Assembly (NCBI GenBank): GCA_963969345.1
Contig: OZ017768.1
Location: 9,526,193-9,590,192, forward strand
Length of the DNA stretch: 64,000 nucleotides
Reading direction: 5' to 3'
From: Turbatrix aceti
Taxonomy: Eukaryota; Nematoda; Chromadorea; Rhabditida; Panagrolaimidae
Every line of letters starts with the position of its first letter. Within the stretch, counting starts at the first letter, position 1. The position numbers and the translations under genes are program-made. The notes under the pieces were generated by a model. It made no database searches. It worked only from the letters and a program-made list of their open reading frames with translations, and was not told the DNA's origin. Shown here piece by piece: positions 32,087 through 42,004 of the stretch.

Positions 32087-34289
32087 ATGCTCTTTTCTTA
32101 TCTGTCATGTTTCAACATGCGACATTACATCAGTAAATCGGCTACCAAAAAAATAAGGTACTTAATTTACCTGACAATTATTATCATCGTATTGAAGAAA
32201 TTTTTTGATCAAGAAGAAGAAAAAGGAGCAGAAAAAGAAAAAGATGATATTGTGTAAGTTGAAAATTTTTGAAATTATATTACAATAATCAACATTTTAG
32301 AATAAATCCTGATTTTGATTATCACATATCATTTGTTTCTGCAACGTATTACAACAACGCTTCCTTGTAAGTAATTTATCATTTTTTAATAGTATCTTGG
32401 ACAACATTTTAGTCACCCGCCGTCAACCATAGCTTTACTTTTTCGAGCTCCCGTAAATCTCGTGCCCCTGGACAGGTGGAAATGCATTACAAAAAACATA
32501 CTCACAGGCAAGACAAACATCTCTTCCTTGACGTATCGTAAAGCAGTGGCCCCCTACCCCAATCTGATTGACTGCCGTGTAATCACGTACATAGGCACGT
32601 GCCAATCCATCTACAATCCTTCGAGTTTGCATCTCGGCGACCCCAAAGATTTTGCTTCGGCTGTTGAACTCCCTCTGCGAAGAGCAGTGACACAGAGGCT
32701 TCCAGTTGTCAGCTGTTTGTGCTCCGTCTTCCTGGCCGAAAGTGCGCAGCCCCTGGTGACGGCCATTGAGACTATGGCGCATTTTGGGGTCAGCAGACAG
32801 GTATACAGGTTCATGAGCGGCCATCAAAGCATATTTGAGATGCTTACGTTCTACGAATCCAGTGGACTAATTAGTCTCGAGTACACCGCGCTACCGCCGA
32901 ACGAGAAGGACATCTGGTGGGCTGATTGGCTTTATGTGAGAGACCAAGTGGTGAGTACCGTACTATTTGTGAATCATGAGTTTGCTAAGTATGATTCTTC
33001 AGAGTGAACTCAATGACTGCTACCTGAAATACCGCGAAGCTGCCGACTTTATATTTGTTCACGACTATGATGACATCATAATTTTCCCTCCGGGATACAA
33101 GCAAGGCTTTGCATTCCGGTTATATAACGAAGCGGAACGGAATGACGAATAACCGGGTCGGTTATTCGGCTATTTTCATTTCCCGAAAATAACCGGGTTA
33201 TACGGCCCGGTTATTTTCCGCGACTTAAAATAACCGGGTTATACGGCGGTTATTTTCGACTTTTTTAACCGTCCCCCTAAATCATGAACCGCATAAAAAA
33301 CGTAAAATAAGCGTGCAAATTTGGACCAAAAAGGGGGACATTCGACTGAAAATGAAAAAAATGACCCGGTTATTTTCAAATTTTTATGCAACCTGTCCAA
33401 AACTGAGACGGTTATTTTCTTTGACTTTATTCTAACTTCATATCCTACCCGGTTATTTTTTGCGATATAAGCGGCCAGCAATATTCGACCGTATAATGTC
33501 GGTTATTTTGCAAATTTGCATTTAAACGGCATTTAAGCGGCAAAAAATATAACCGGAATGCAAAGCCTTGGATACAAGTCCTATCACGAAACTGTCAAAA
33601 GCTGGTTCGAAACACGGCCGCTGACCAGTTATTTCCACTTTTACACTTACAACTCTTATCTGAGATCTGCGGATGCACTTTCCGATTTTTCATTGGCAGA
33701 CGCACTCAAAACCGCCTGGATAGGTCCTGACATCGGAGATCATACGCACCACGGGAAAAGTGTTTTTAATACATCGTTAGTCGAGAGTGTTGACGTCCAT
33801 AGTGCCTACGGCTACAACGAGTCTCTAAGCATGGAAGTCAAGAACATGACCGAAGGTTTTGTATTCCACGCAAGAACGTGGATTTACAACGCTTCGATGA
33901 ATCATGCATTTAAACCTAAAATCAAAGAAAACACGACAAACAGTATGTACCCAAGACTATTATCCGCCATTGGCCACGCCCACATTGATGCCATCGACGA
34001 TGCATTTCAAACAAGACTCGCGAAAATGCCCCGGGATGTAACAAAGCTTGTCGCATCGCAGAAATACTTTGACGCTCTCGAACCATGCGTGTATCAAATC
34101 AACTTTCCGGAATACCCTATTAAAGGTTGTCGAACCCACGTGAAATGTCCACTACCGGAGATTCCCGACTTCACGTGCATTCAAATCTATCAGCCTCATC
34201 AAAGGGCAGACGTGCATGGTGGACTGATGGTTAGCGTGCCATCGGGAAACCCCAAGCTTGAATTTTTGAAAGATGGTTGTAAGCATTAA
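32087..34289 (+). pseudogene. GT92 gene disrupted by a MITE in its last exon
   Basis: Exons 32087-32253, 32301-32366, 32413-32950 and 33003-34289 match the intact inverted paralogue at 25112-26818. N-terminal TM anchor (YLIYLTIIIIVL) followed by an acidic/basic stem. In exon 4, after codon 33 and just behind the DYDD motif, a 469-bp hAT-like MITE (33102-33570) with an 8-bp duplication interrupts the frame; reading into it meets a stop 16 codons later. Downstream, 33579-34289 stays open to the natural stop. Without the insert the gene would encode 526 residues. Unless the MITE is removed by splicing, the product is a truncated GT92 lacking half the domain. The rest shows no decay, so the insertion is probably young. 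The last ~45 residues differ from the paralogue. Confidence 0.85.
33102..33570. mobile_element. hAT-like MITE (469 bp) in GT92 coding exon
   Basis: Terminal inverted repeats CAAGGCTTTGCATTCCGG / CCGGAATGCAAAGCCTTG, with the 8-bp target duplication GATACAAG at 33094-33101 and 33571-33578. The interior repeats AACCGGGTTAT and CGGTTATTTT motifs. No coding capacity. The 8-bp duplication and CA…TG ends fit the hAT superfamily. Confidence 0.92.
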
Positions 34290-35285
34290 ATTATGTTTAA
34301 AATAAAGGAGATCGATTAAAAACGGAAATAAAATGAAGTGACAAAGGTATGCGATTGACGTCAAGCGTTTCATAGATCTCCTTGCGCTCATTCGTAAAAA
34401 AATCACAGGAAATAGGTTGATCTTGATTGCATTGAGGTTCGTTTGATTTTAAAATGAGTTCACAGATTGTTGATCTTTTAGCGTTGTCAATTGTGCAAGT
34501 ACATGAAATCTGATGGATCGCCCCAAATAGAAAGCGTGGCAAGAGAAATGCTTTCGATAAATATAAAACTAGAAATTGTATTACGCTATATCTAATGGTT
34601 CAATCTGTGTTTTGAAGATGCATGTTATCTTTCAAGTGTAATTTGGGGAACGGGCAATTTACAAAACCCCACATTTTATATAAGATAATTTTTTTTATCA
34701 GTTGAGGAGTGCAAGTAAGTGTTGCTGAAAACAATATGAATGCAAATAAATGTTATAGGCAACATCCGTATATTTATAATTTATTTTGCCGCGCAAGCGG
34801 ATATTTACCACTATACTACCGAAGTATTTATGATACGCCGGAGAAACACAAATCAAAAATTCATTTTTTCATTACAAAAATCTTTTCACATTCTTGCGTA
34901 AAAAATTTTTGTATATTTTTTTTACGATAATAGTTCTTTGATTAAGTTCAAAAGATTCCATTGAAAATAATCTAACAGCATTTAAATTTTATTATTATTG
35001 GCTGTAGAAATAATAATTGACCAACAAGTTTGACAACTACAGTTCACATGCACCGCCCACTACGTATTTGGTACCCCCTGATGTGCGTTATCCAGAAAAA
35101 ATGTGTCAAGTGAAAGTTTACACGAAAGATTTCCAGTAGCATATTCTTTTGGATGCTGCAAGAATCTGAACATTATATTCTTTGTATATTTTTTTAATCT
35201 CGAAAGAACAGAAGACTACGATATTGTTTATCAGTAAATATTGTTTTTTTTTCAAGAAGTCTTCAAAGATTCACAATTATCAAAA
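34290..35285. other. Intergenic, no gene seen
   Basis: To about 34430 it matches, inverted, the 3' flank of the intact GT92 gene, including AGGTTGATCTTGATTGC at 34414. The remainder is AT-rich without recognised features. Confidence 0.5.
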
Positions 35286-35859
35286 ATGGAGTGTCAAATA
35301 TGCGGCGACATAGCTCATAAGTAAGTTTATTTATTATAAATTAATTAATTAAGCAATTTTGATTTATAGTAATAACTTCTCGGTGCTCACCTGCAATCCC
35401 TGCAAGTCGTTCTTCCGTCGAAATTATGACCGTATCGACGACTTTGTGTGTCCTTTTAGAAACCAATGCACCATAACCATTGCCACTCGGCGGCACTGTC
35501 CATCGTGTCGGCTTAAAAAATGCCTGTCGCTGGGGATGAAGATGAAAGAAGCCAAGAAGATTTCTGTCAGAGGCTCGAGTCTCAAAACAACTTCCGACAT
35601 GAGTTTTCCGACGCAGTTTCCTGAGCCAATGTATTACGTACAGATGCAGGGACCTGTATGCCAGTGCCATCGGCTTTTTAACTCCAATCAAAACCAAAAA
35701 TCCGTAATCTTACAAACACCGCCGTCAAATAATAGTTACAGTTGGACATCCGATTCTGTGCTTTCAAATTGGAATGAACCAAATTTTGAAAGTCAGAAAT
35801 CGTTGTTGCAGCCATCAAAGCAAAACATGTATTCCAATTTTTTTGAAGTTTCCCAATAA
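35286..35859 (+). CDS. Nuclear receptor with DNA-binding domain only (174 aa)
   Basis: Exons 35286-35320 and 35370-35859. Residues 3-75 form a complete two-finger nuclear receptor DBD: CQIC, 13 residues, CNPCKSFFRR; then C-x5-C-x9-C-x2-C ending CRLKKCLSLGMK. The P-box region reads CNPCKS rather than the usual CEGCKG, typical of the divergent nematode NHR family. The remaining ~100 residues are Ser/Asn/Gln-rich and end FFEVSQ; no ligand-binding domain is seen and no further exon was found before the next gene. It would act as a nuclear DNA-binding regulator without hormone control, as known for ODR-7 in worms or Knirps in flies. A downstream LBD exon could have been missed, but 35860-36349 shows none. 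Confidence 0.85.
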
Positions 35860-36349
35860 AAATGTATTTATGTATTTTTTTTGTTCGACATTTTTTAGTA
35901 CTTACCTGAAGTCAAAAAAGCTGTAAATGCGAGAAAAGATTGACTATGCCACATCCGATTTTATTCGAAGCATAAATGACTCGCTTTGAATAAATGACTA
36001 GCTTTGATTCTCTAACATAGCATTCTGATTATCCACAAAACCTTTGAATCCTACTTGAAGGAATCTGAAGATTTTTTGTTTGATAATTTTAACATTATGT
36101 TTCTCATTGTCGGCAAATTACAACACTTAAGATATGAAACTTAGATATCATTTTGAAGCATATGTATGTATGAAAACAAGAAAATATCAAGATAAACCTA
36201 TTTAAATAAGTTAATAAAATTAGACAAATTAGACAGCACGTGGACTTAGAAAAATTAAATTAATTAATTGCTAAAAAATAAATGTTAGAAAAAATTTTAC
36301 AAAATGAAAGTTATATTTATTTGAAACCCCCGAAAAATCAGCACAATAA
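35860..36349. other. Convergent intergenic region
   Basis: Between the nuclear receptor (plus) and the next gene (minus). It contains an inverted relative of the AGGTTTATCTTGATA motif at 36183-36200 and TTTATATTTATT, usable as poly(A) signal for the minus gene. Nothing else is seen. Confidence 0.5.
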
Positions 36350-37783
36350 TCACTTTTTCTTTTTAGCAGCCTTTGCCACTGATTCGGTGTCCCGAACGTG
36401 TTCAAAGAGCACCTCATCGAACGCCTTATCCGGTTTGCCTTTTGTCCTGGTATCCGGATGATACATGATGACCGAAATCTTCTTTGTATATCTGATCTTC
36501 CGTTCAACCTCAGGCCCGGGTTTCTTTTTGTCATCTTCGGGCTGCAGACTGATGACGGATTCTACAGTATTTGCAAACAGGATCGTATCCCTGACAAAGA
36601 AGACATCGTCCGCCTTCATGTAGGCAATAGGAGCGAATGGCATGAAGTCAGTTTTGGTATACGGTCTCTGGTGAAGTTTGACCTCGCCATTGCAGACTTT
36701 TTCGAGGACATCCATGTCGACAGGGCAGTCATCGTCGTTGACTTCTTCCTGCGCAGCAGGACCTGTCCAGAAAAGTTCCCTCGTTCCGGGATGGAAAAGA
36801 TTGTTAGCATTTTTGTTTGCCGTGATCAGTTTTGTGGTTTTTCGGGGAGTTCCCGGAGTTCCAGGTCCAAATTCACCGCGTTGCGATCGCTCGGATTTGT
36901 TCTCGCCTTCTGCAGCGGTTTTTTCGTCGAGTTCTGGGCTAAACTCGCACATGTCGTCTTTTCTGTCACGCTCCGGAAGCAGTGAGTGATCCGTCACCAT
37001 GACCGTTGTCGCGGTGGCTAGATCTCGCTTTTTGACACCTGGTGGGGGTCTGAAAAAAAACGATCATTTAGCCAGCTGTCAGGTTCCTGCACATTTTCGG
37101 GAAAACCACGCCTCATTGGCTCAGTGGCAGAGCGTCTGTCTAGTAAACAGAAGGTCGCTGGTTCGATTCCAGCATGAGGCAGTAATCTTTTTAATTTTTT
37201 TGGTTGGTAAAAAAACTTACTTCATGCTGACGCTCGTTTTTCGACCCGCCCAGACCGCGTATTTTGGATTCGGTCTCAGGTTGAGGTAGTAGGCCTTTCT
37301 GAGACCGAAAAGCATAGGTCCTGGATTCTTTTTTTTCGGGAAGTACTCATCTCCCAGCCTGAGTGCGGCAACAGTTGGCTGAACGTCCCGCAAAATTTGT
37401 TGCTTTCTGAATTCCACATAATTTCGCTCCTCTTCCTTGGCGTTGGCTTTGGAGTGATCGTTTGCCTGGTAGTCTTTTCGCTGACGGATCCTCAGCATGG
37501 CCATGTCCATCTGTTTGGACGTAATCATCGGCTTGCCATCTGGACCCAGTTGATCCATGAGCGTCTTTTTGTTGTCCCTGCCTGAAAAAAAGGTGGGTGG
37601 TCTCGAAAGGAAAAAAAACGGTGGTGGTCTCGAAAGGAACAAAATAAATGGTCTCGCAACGAAAAAAATTTTTGGGGACAGTCGTTGGATCTCACTTTGT
37701 AGCTCCTGTTGGCTTCCGTCTTTGCCACCATCATTGGCAGCGTTGGTTTGCTTCTTGTCGAACAGCTTCGATACCCAACCCAT
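36350..37783 (-). CDS. Unrecognised protein, probably N-myristoylated (382 aa)
   Basis: Minus-strand exons 37696-37783, 37221-37581 and 36350-37049, in phase. I do not recognise the family. The N-terminus MGWVSKLFDKK fits the myristoylation pattern (Gly2, Ser5, then Lys), suggesting membrane association on the cytosolic side. The middle is rich in charged residues with a conserved-looking block LGDEYFPKKKNPGP…LNLRPNPKYAVWAGRK. The third exon has acidic and Pro/Gly-rich linkers (GEFGPGTPGTP) and ends in poly-lysine (AAKKKK). No TM helix or enzyme motif is visible. A start 23 codons upstream at 37852 is possible but would hide the MGxxxS motif. Intron 2 (37050-37220) contains a tRNA-Thr gene on the opposite strand. 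Confidence 0.7.
37110..37181 (+). tRNA. tRNA-Thr (AGT)
   Basis: Full cloverleaf: acceptor GCCTCAT pairs with ATGAGGC, D-arm box A TGGCTCAGTGGCAGAGCG, anticodon stem-loop CTGTCTAGTAAACAG with anticodon AGT, and T-arm box B GGTTCGATTCC. No intron. The discriminator base is A. It lies in an intron of the minus-strand gene, in opposite orientation, and is followed by T-runs that could end Pol III transcription. Confidence 0.95.
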
Positions 37784-38642
37784 GGTTGCCGGCGGTCGTT
37801 GTGTATCGTCAGTCAGAAAATAGCACAAAATACAAAAATGGCACAGACACAAGTGCCATTGCTTTCAGTCATGTTTTTCAATCAATGCAAATTTTTCATC
37901 AAGTAAGATTCCTTTTCCCAGCTCATATGAATATAAAAAACGAAAAACAAAAAATGAACGCTTTTTTGCACGGAAAAGTGTGTTTTCTCTCGTTTCTCTG
38001 CCACTTTCTCGGAGGTGGACTTTCTCCGCGAAAAGCGAAGCATAAGAGCTGGTTCCGACCAACGAATCTTTGAAATCATACTTCACTGGGTCTTTTCTGT
38101 AGTATGTTTTTCTCCTTGCGTTAGCGTAACTGCAACGTTTAGAACCCACGATGATTGAGTCGTAGTGCGGTTTCCGGAGCGTGAAGTTCGTCGTATGATT
38201 CTTCGTGAATCGTGCGACGTTGATGATCGCTGGCCAGGCTTCGGCCCGGCCTAAGGGAACTGCGCTTGCTGAGTGGTTCAAAAAAAGCTCTATTCAAATT
38301 TTGGTTTTCTGGATGCTGACCGGGATTTCTATTTTCAAACGCATAACCATTTTTGGTTAATTCCGGATGTATTTTTCGTTTGAATGATCAAAAATCCTAG
38401 TGGATTATTTCTTACGTTTTCCAAGATCCTATGCACTTTACCTTTGCCGAAATCAAAATCCAAAGACATGAAAAACCATCCAATAAACCCGAAAATTGAT
38501 CAAAACCACAAAAAACATCAAATTTATCGTGCAACAAAATTCCTCATTTTCAGTACTCCCACCACGAAAATTTTTATAACGCGTCAACTTTCTTCCACGC
38601 AATTTTATAAACCAGTCTGTTTAGTTCTCCTTTTCGCGACAA
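37784..38642. other. Divergent intergenic region with GC-rich block
   Basis: Between the 382-residue protein gene (minus) and NOSIP (plus). A minus-strand open stretch of about 138 codons (37865-38281) is GC-rich around 38080-38280, but it has no in-frame ATG at its start and no known domain. It might be an exon of an unknown gene or an untranslated RNA gene. Left unassigned. Confidence 0.35.
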
Positions 38643-40002
38643 ATGACTCGTCACGGCAAGAATGCCACGGCATCGTCCGTCTACTCGTACGCCGAGCGCA
38701 AGAAAGACTCTTCTCAGTCTGGCTACGGCACTCTGCACGCCCGTCTTGGCGCTGATTCCGTCAAACCCTTCGATTGCTGCTGCCTAAGCCTGCAGCCTTG
38801 TCGGTGAGTTCCTTCATTGTCAAAGCTTGTTCTGAAGTCCTAATTTGCAGTGAGCCTTTGATTTCGCCTGATGGGTACCTTTTTGAGAAAGAAGCGGTCC
38901 TCAAGTTCATCATGAATGCCAAGGAAACGTACAAACGCGAACTCAAGGCTTACGAGCATCACATGGCTATTCTCAGCGAGAAAGACGATGCGGTGGGTTT
39001 TTGGACTGTAGCCGTGAATTATGATGACGAAAGTGTTTCAGAAACGCAAGAAACTGGAGGAAGAAGCCAAGCAGAGATTCGCTTACAACGAACGTCATCT
39101 TGTCGCAGCTGTTGAGCCTCAGTCGGGGGTGAGTTGGGTTTTGGTGTTAATGCAGGGGTGGAAACGATAGAAAAAGGCGAAAAACGGTCGTAAACTGTGC
39201 ATCTTTGGACGTAAGAAAATAAATATAACGATCGTTGCAAAAGTAATGAAAAGTAACATTTTTGTTAGCTTTTTTTGATGTTATTCATTGTTCCGATCAC
39301 GATACTTTTACCTAAATTTAGATTTTTTTTGTCGTTTACGATCTTTTTTTTGTTTTGCGGGTCATTTTTTACGTTTATGTCCAATAATTTGTGTTTTGCG
39401 TTCTAGGAGACAGTTGAACGCCTGGTCGACATCCCTGCGGATCCCGATGACGTCTTCAGACCCTCCCAATCCAAGGTCGGCTACCGCAGCGTGTCCAACA
39501 TGGCCGGTGATCGTAAGAACAAGACATCCAACTTCTGGGGTGCTGATTCACTCAATGGCGTTGATACTGAGGTTTTCATCAAGCCGGTAAGTTTGATATT
39601 TTTTAGGATTTTTTTACTCTGAAATTTTCCTTTCAGGACAAAACAGTCCGAAATCCCTTCACGAAGAAGCCTCTGAAGTACAAGGACCTCCTACCGGTGA
39701 TTTTCACCCCGATCGATCAGTCTCTCTCCCACGCCGAGGTTGTTGGATCCCAGCACCGATACATGTGCCCGGTTACCCGGGACATTCTGACCAATTCCAT
39801 GCGAACGGCCTACCTCAAGACGAGTTCCCGTGTCGTCAACGCTGCGTGCGTGGAAATGCTTCTAAAGGACGGCGTCGATCCCCTCAATGGCAAGCCCCTG
39901 ACCCAGGACGACGTCATCTACATGCATCGTGGCGGAACCGGATTCGCGCGCACCAACATGCTCAAGGCTAACGTCTACCGACCTCAGATGGCCACCGCCT
40001 GA
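38643..40002 (+). CDS. NOSIP: NOSIP-type E3 ubiquitin ligase (311 aa)
   Basis: Exons 38643-38803, 38851-38992, 39042-39128, 39407-39586 and 39637-40002, in phase, 311 residues (human 301). Orthologue of nitric oxide synthase-interacting protein, a split U-box E3 ligase found in the nucleus and with spliceosomes. It starts MTRHGKNATASSVYSYAERK, followed by FDCCCLSLQPC and the first half of the U-box (PDGYLFEKEAVLKF), then a coiled-coil-like KRKKLEEEAKQR. The C-terminal part has HRYMCPVTRDILTN and ends RGGTGFA, all family hallmarks. SLC30A6 starts only 168 bp downstream on the same strand, suggesting co-transcription. Confidence 0.96.
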
Positions 40003-40170
40003 TTGTACCTTTTTTTCCCTCGTTTTTTGACCGTTATTACCCCTTGAAGGTCTCATGGCGACAAAAAAATAATTTTTTTAGTGGTTTTGGACTAAAAAGC
40101 GATTTGAAATCGTTTGATATCTTTTATTCTTTCAAGGGAATCAAAATTGACGTTTTTGACCTTTGAAGGC

Positions 40171-41650
40171 ATGTCGAAGCCGATCATCGACTTTGGCTAC
40201 GTCTGGAGCCATGCTGCTGGTCGGCGGACGTTCATGTGCCTCGGCATCAGCTTCCTCTGCCTCTTCTACACCCTGTACGTCGTCTCGATGACGAGAAGCC
40301 TCATCCTGACGACTTCGGTTTGGCTCAACATGTTTAGCATTTTTGCGATATTCACGACGATTATTGCAATTGGTGTTTCTCCGACGCCTACTGAAGAGTG
40401 AGTTTTGGGGTTACGGTTTGAGTTTGGGGAGGAAAAAAAAGATGGGTTTTGGGACTTTTGAGGAGTAGTAATCATTATTTTTGGATGTTATTCGGATGAT
40501 TTAAAAATAGGATTTTTTACGATACTTTCGTTTTTTTCCTTTTCGGACATTTTTCAGTTTTACGATTATTTTTACCGTTTTTTACTTTTTTGGGTTATTA
40601 CTTTTTTTTAAAGTTCATTTTAAATTCTGTGTAGGGCATCAAAAATCACGAAATATTATTATTTTTGAGTTCTTCGGCTCCCATAAAAAACGAAACTTTT
40701 GATTCTGTGTTTTTGTGATTTTTATTTTTCTTTATTTTTTTTTGTTTTTGTTTTGATTTTTGTGATAATTTTTGCGTTTTTTACCCCATTTTTCTAATTT
40801 TAGCTACACATTCGGCTTCGTCCGAGCCCCGGTATTGGCAGTCTTCGCGACAACCGTTTTGGCAACTCTCGCCGCCGTTCTTCAACTGAAAGAAGCCATC
40901 GAAGGCCTGATCGCTCCGGACCACCATCACGGGCCTGGCCACGGCGTGGTGTCTGCCGCCGTGGAAAATCACCACTTCTACAGCGCGTGCATTGCGACGT
41001 CGATTTCCCTCTTTTTGGCGGCCCATGGCGTGCCAAACCAGGCCTTCCAGCACGTCCTGACCGTCTCGCAGTCATCTTCCCTCCAGGAACACGCCACCGA
41101 CGTCGCTTACGCCTTCTGCACGATCTTCCCGGGTGCCTCGAGGTTTCTGCTCCCCCGAATCAACGCTCTCTCTCTCCTCGCGATTGTCTCCAACATCTGC
41201 TGCATTCTGACTCACTGGTTCATGGACAGATTTGAGTGGTTCGACCCTGTGGCTACGATTGTCATGTCTGCGGCTATCTTTTCGACGATGCATCCCCTGA
41301 CGTATTATACGGGGATGATTGTGCTCCAGACGACGCCCTCGCATATTCACAATCAAATCGACCGATCACTCTCCCAGGCTACCGGCATCGATGGGGTGCT
41401 CGAGCTCAAGAATGCACACTTCTGGCAGCTGGACTTCAGCACGATCGCCGGGACGGTCGACGTGCGCGTCGTGAGGGAGGCCGATGAACAACAGATTCTC
41501 GCTGCCGTCACCGAAAAGCTCTCTTCTGCAATCGGTGTTTTGACGATCCAGGTCGTCAAAGACACGGATACCTGGAGTGGAATTCTGAATCCTCCGGTGG
41601 GCATTCCGCATGCACACAGTCATGCGGAGGTTCTTTATCACAATCATTAA
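40171..41650 (+). CDS. SLC30A6: Zinc transporter, ZnT6/TOC-1 type (357 aa)
   Basis: Exons 40171-40397 and 40804-41650, in phase. Cation-diffusion-facilitator family member of the ZnT6 branch, which partners ZnT5 in the Golgi to load zinc into secreted enzymes. Evidence: YTFGFVRAPVLAVFATTVLA after TM2, LQEHATDVAY in TM5 region, FLLPRIN, LLQTTPSHI, LDGVLELKNAHFW-like DGVLELKNAHFWQLDF and DVRVVREADEQQIL in the cytosolic domain. The transport-site residues HxxxD of active ZnTs are not kept (EHATD sits there), as in ZnT6, which is thought to be non-transporting itself. A His-rich loop (HHHGPGHG) lies in the middle and the C-terminus ends HAHSHAEVLYHNH. It is shorter than human ZnT6 (461), lacking the long tail. 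Confidence 0.92.
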
Positions 41651-41870
41651 CTTAATTATCATTTATGAGGAGTTGTTGGGCACTTTGGGAGTGGAAACGG
41701 TTGTTTTGATGAAAAAAAAAAATTTATTTATTTGTGGATTCAATGAAATTGGTAGTGCACTAGACGAGTGAAGGAGAGAAAGCGTCTTGGAAATTATTGC
41801 GTCGGAAGATGCACTTTATCCTGTTGTGAAATGTGCGATTTTTAAAACCACGCAGACACCTGAAATCCAC

Positions 41871-41941
41871 GCATCGGTGGTTCAGTGGTAGAATGCTCGC
41901 CTGCCACGCGGGCGGCCCGGGTTCGATTCCCGGCCGATGCA
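41871..41941 (+). tRNA. tRNA-Gly (GCC)
   Basis: Complete cloverleaf: acceptor GCATCGG pairs with CCGATGC, box A TGGTTCAGTGGTAGAATG, anticodon loop CTGCCAC with anticodon GCC, T-arm GGGTTCGATTCC. Discriminator A, followed by a T-run terminator. It lies between SLC30A6 and the convergent MBLAC2-like gene. Confidence 0.96.
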
Positions 41942-42004
41942 ATTCCTTTTTGACTTTTTGAAGTATTTTATTTGAAATATTTTTTACAATCAAGAAACTA
42001 AAAA

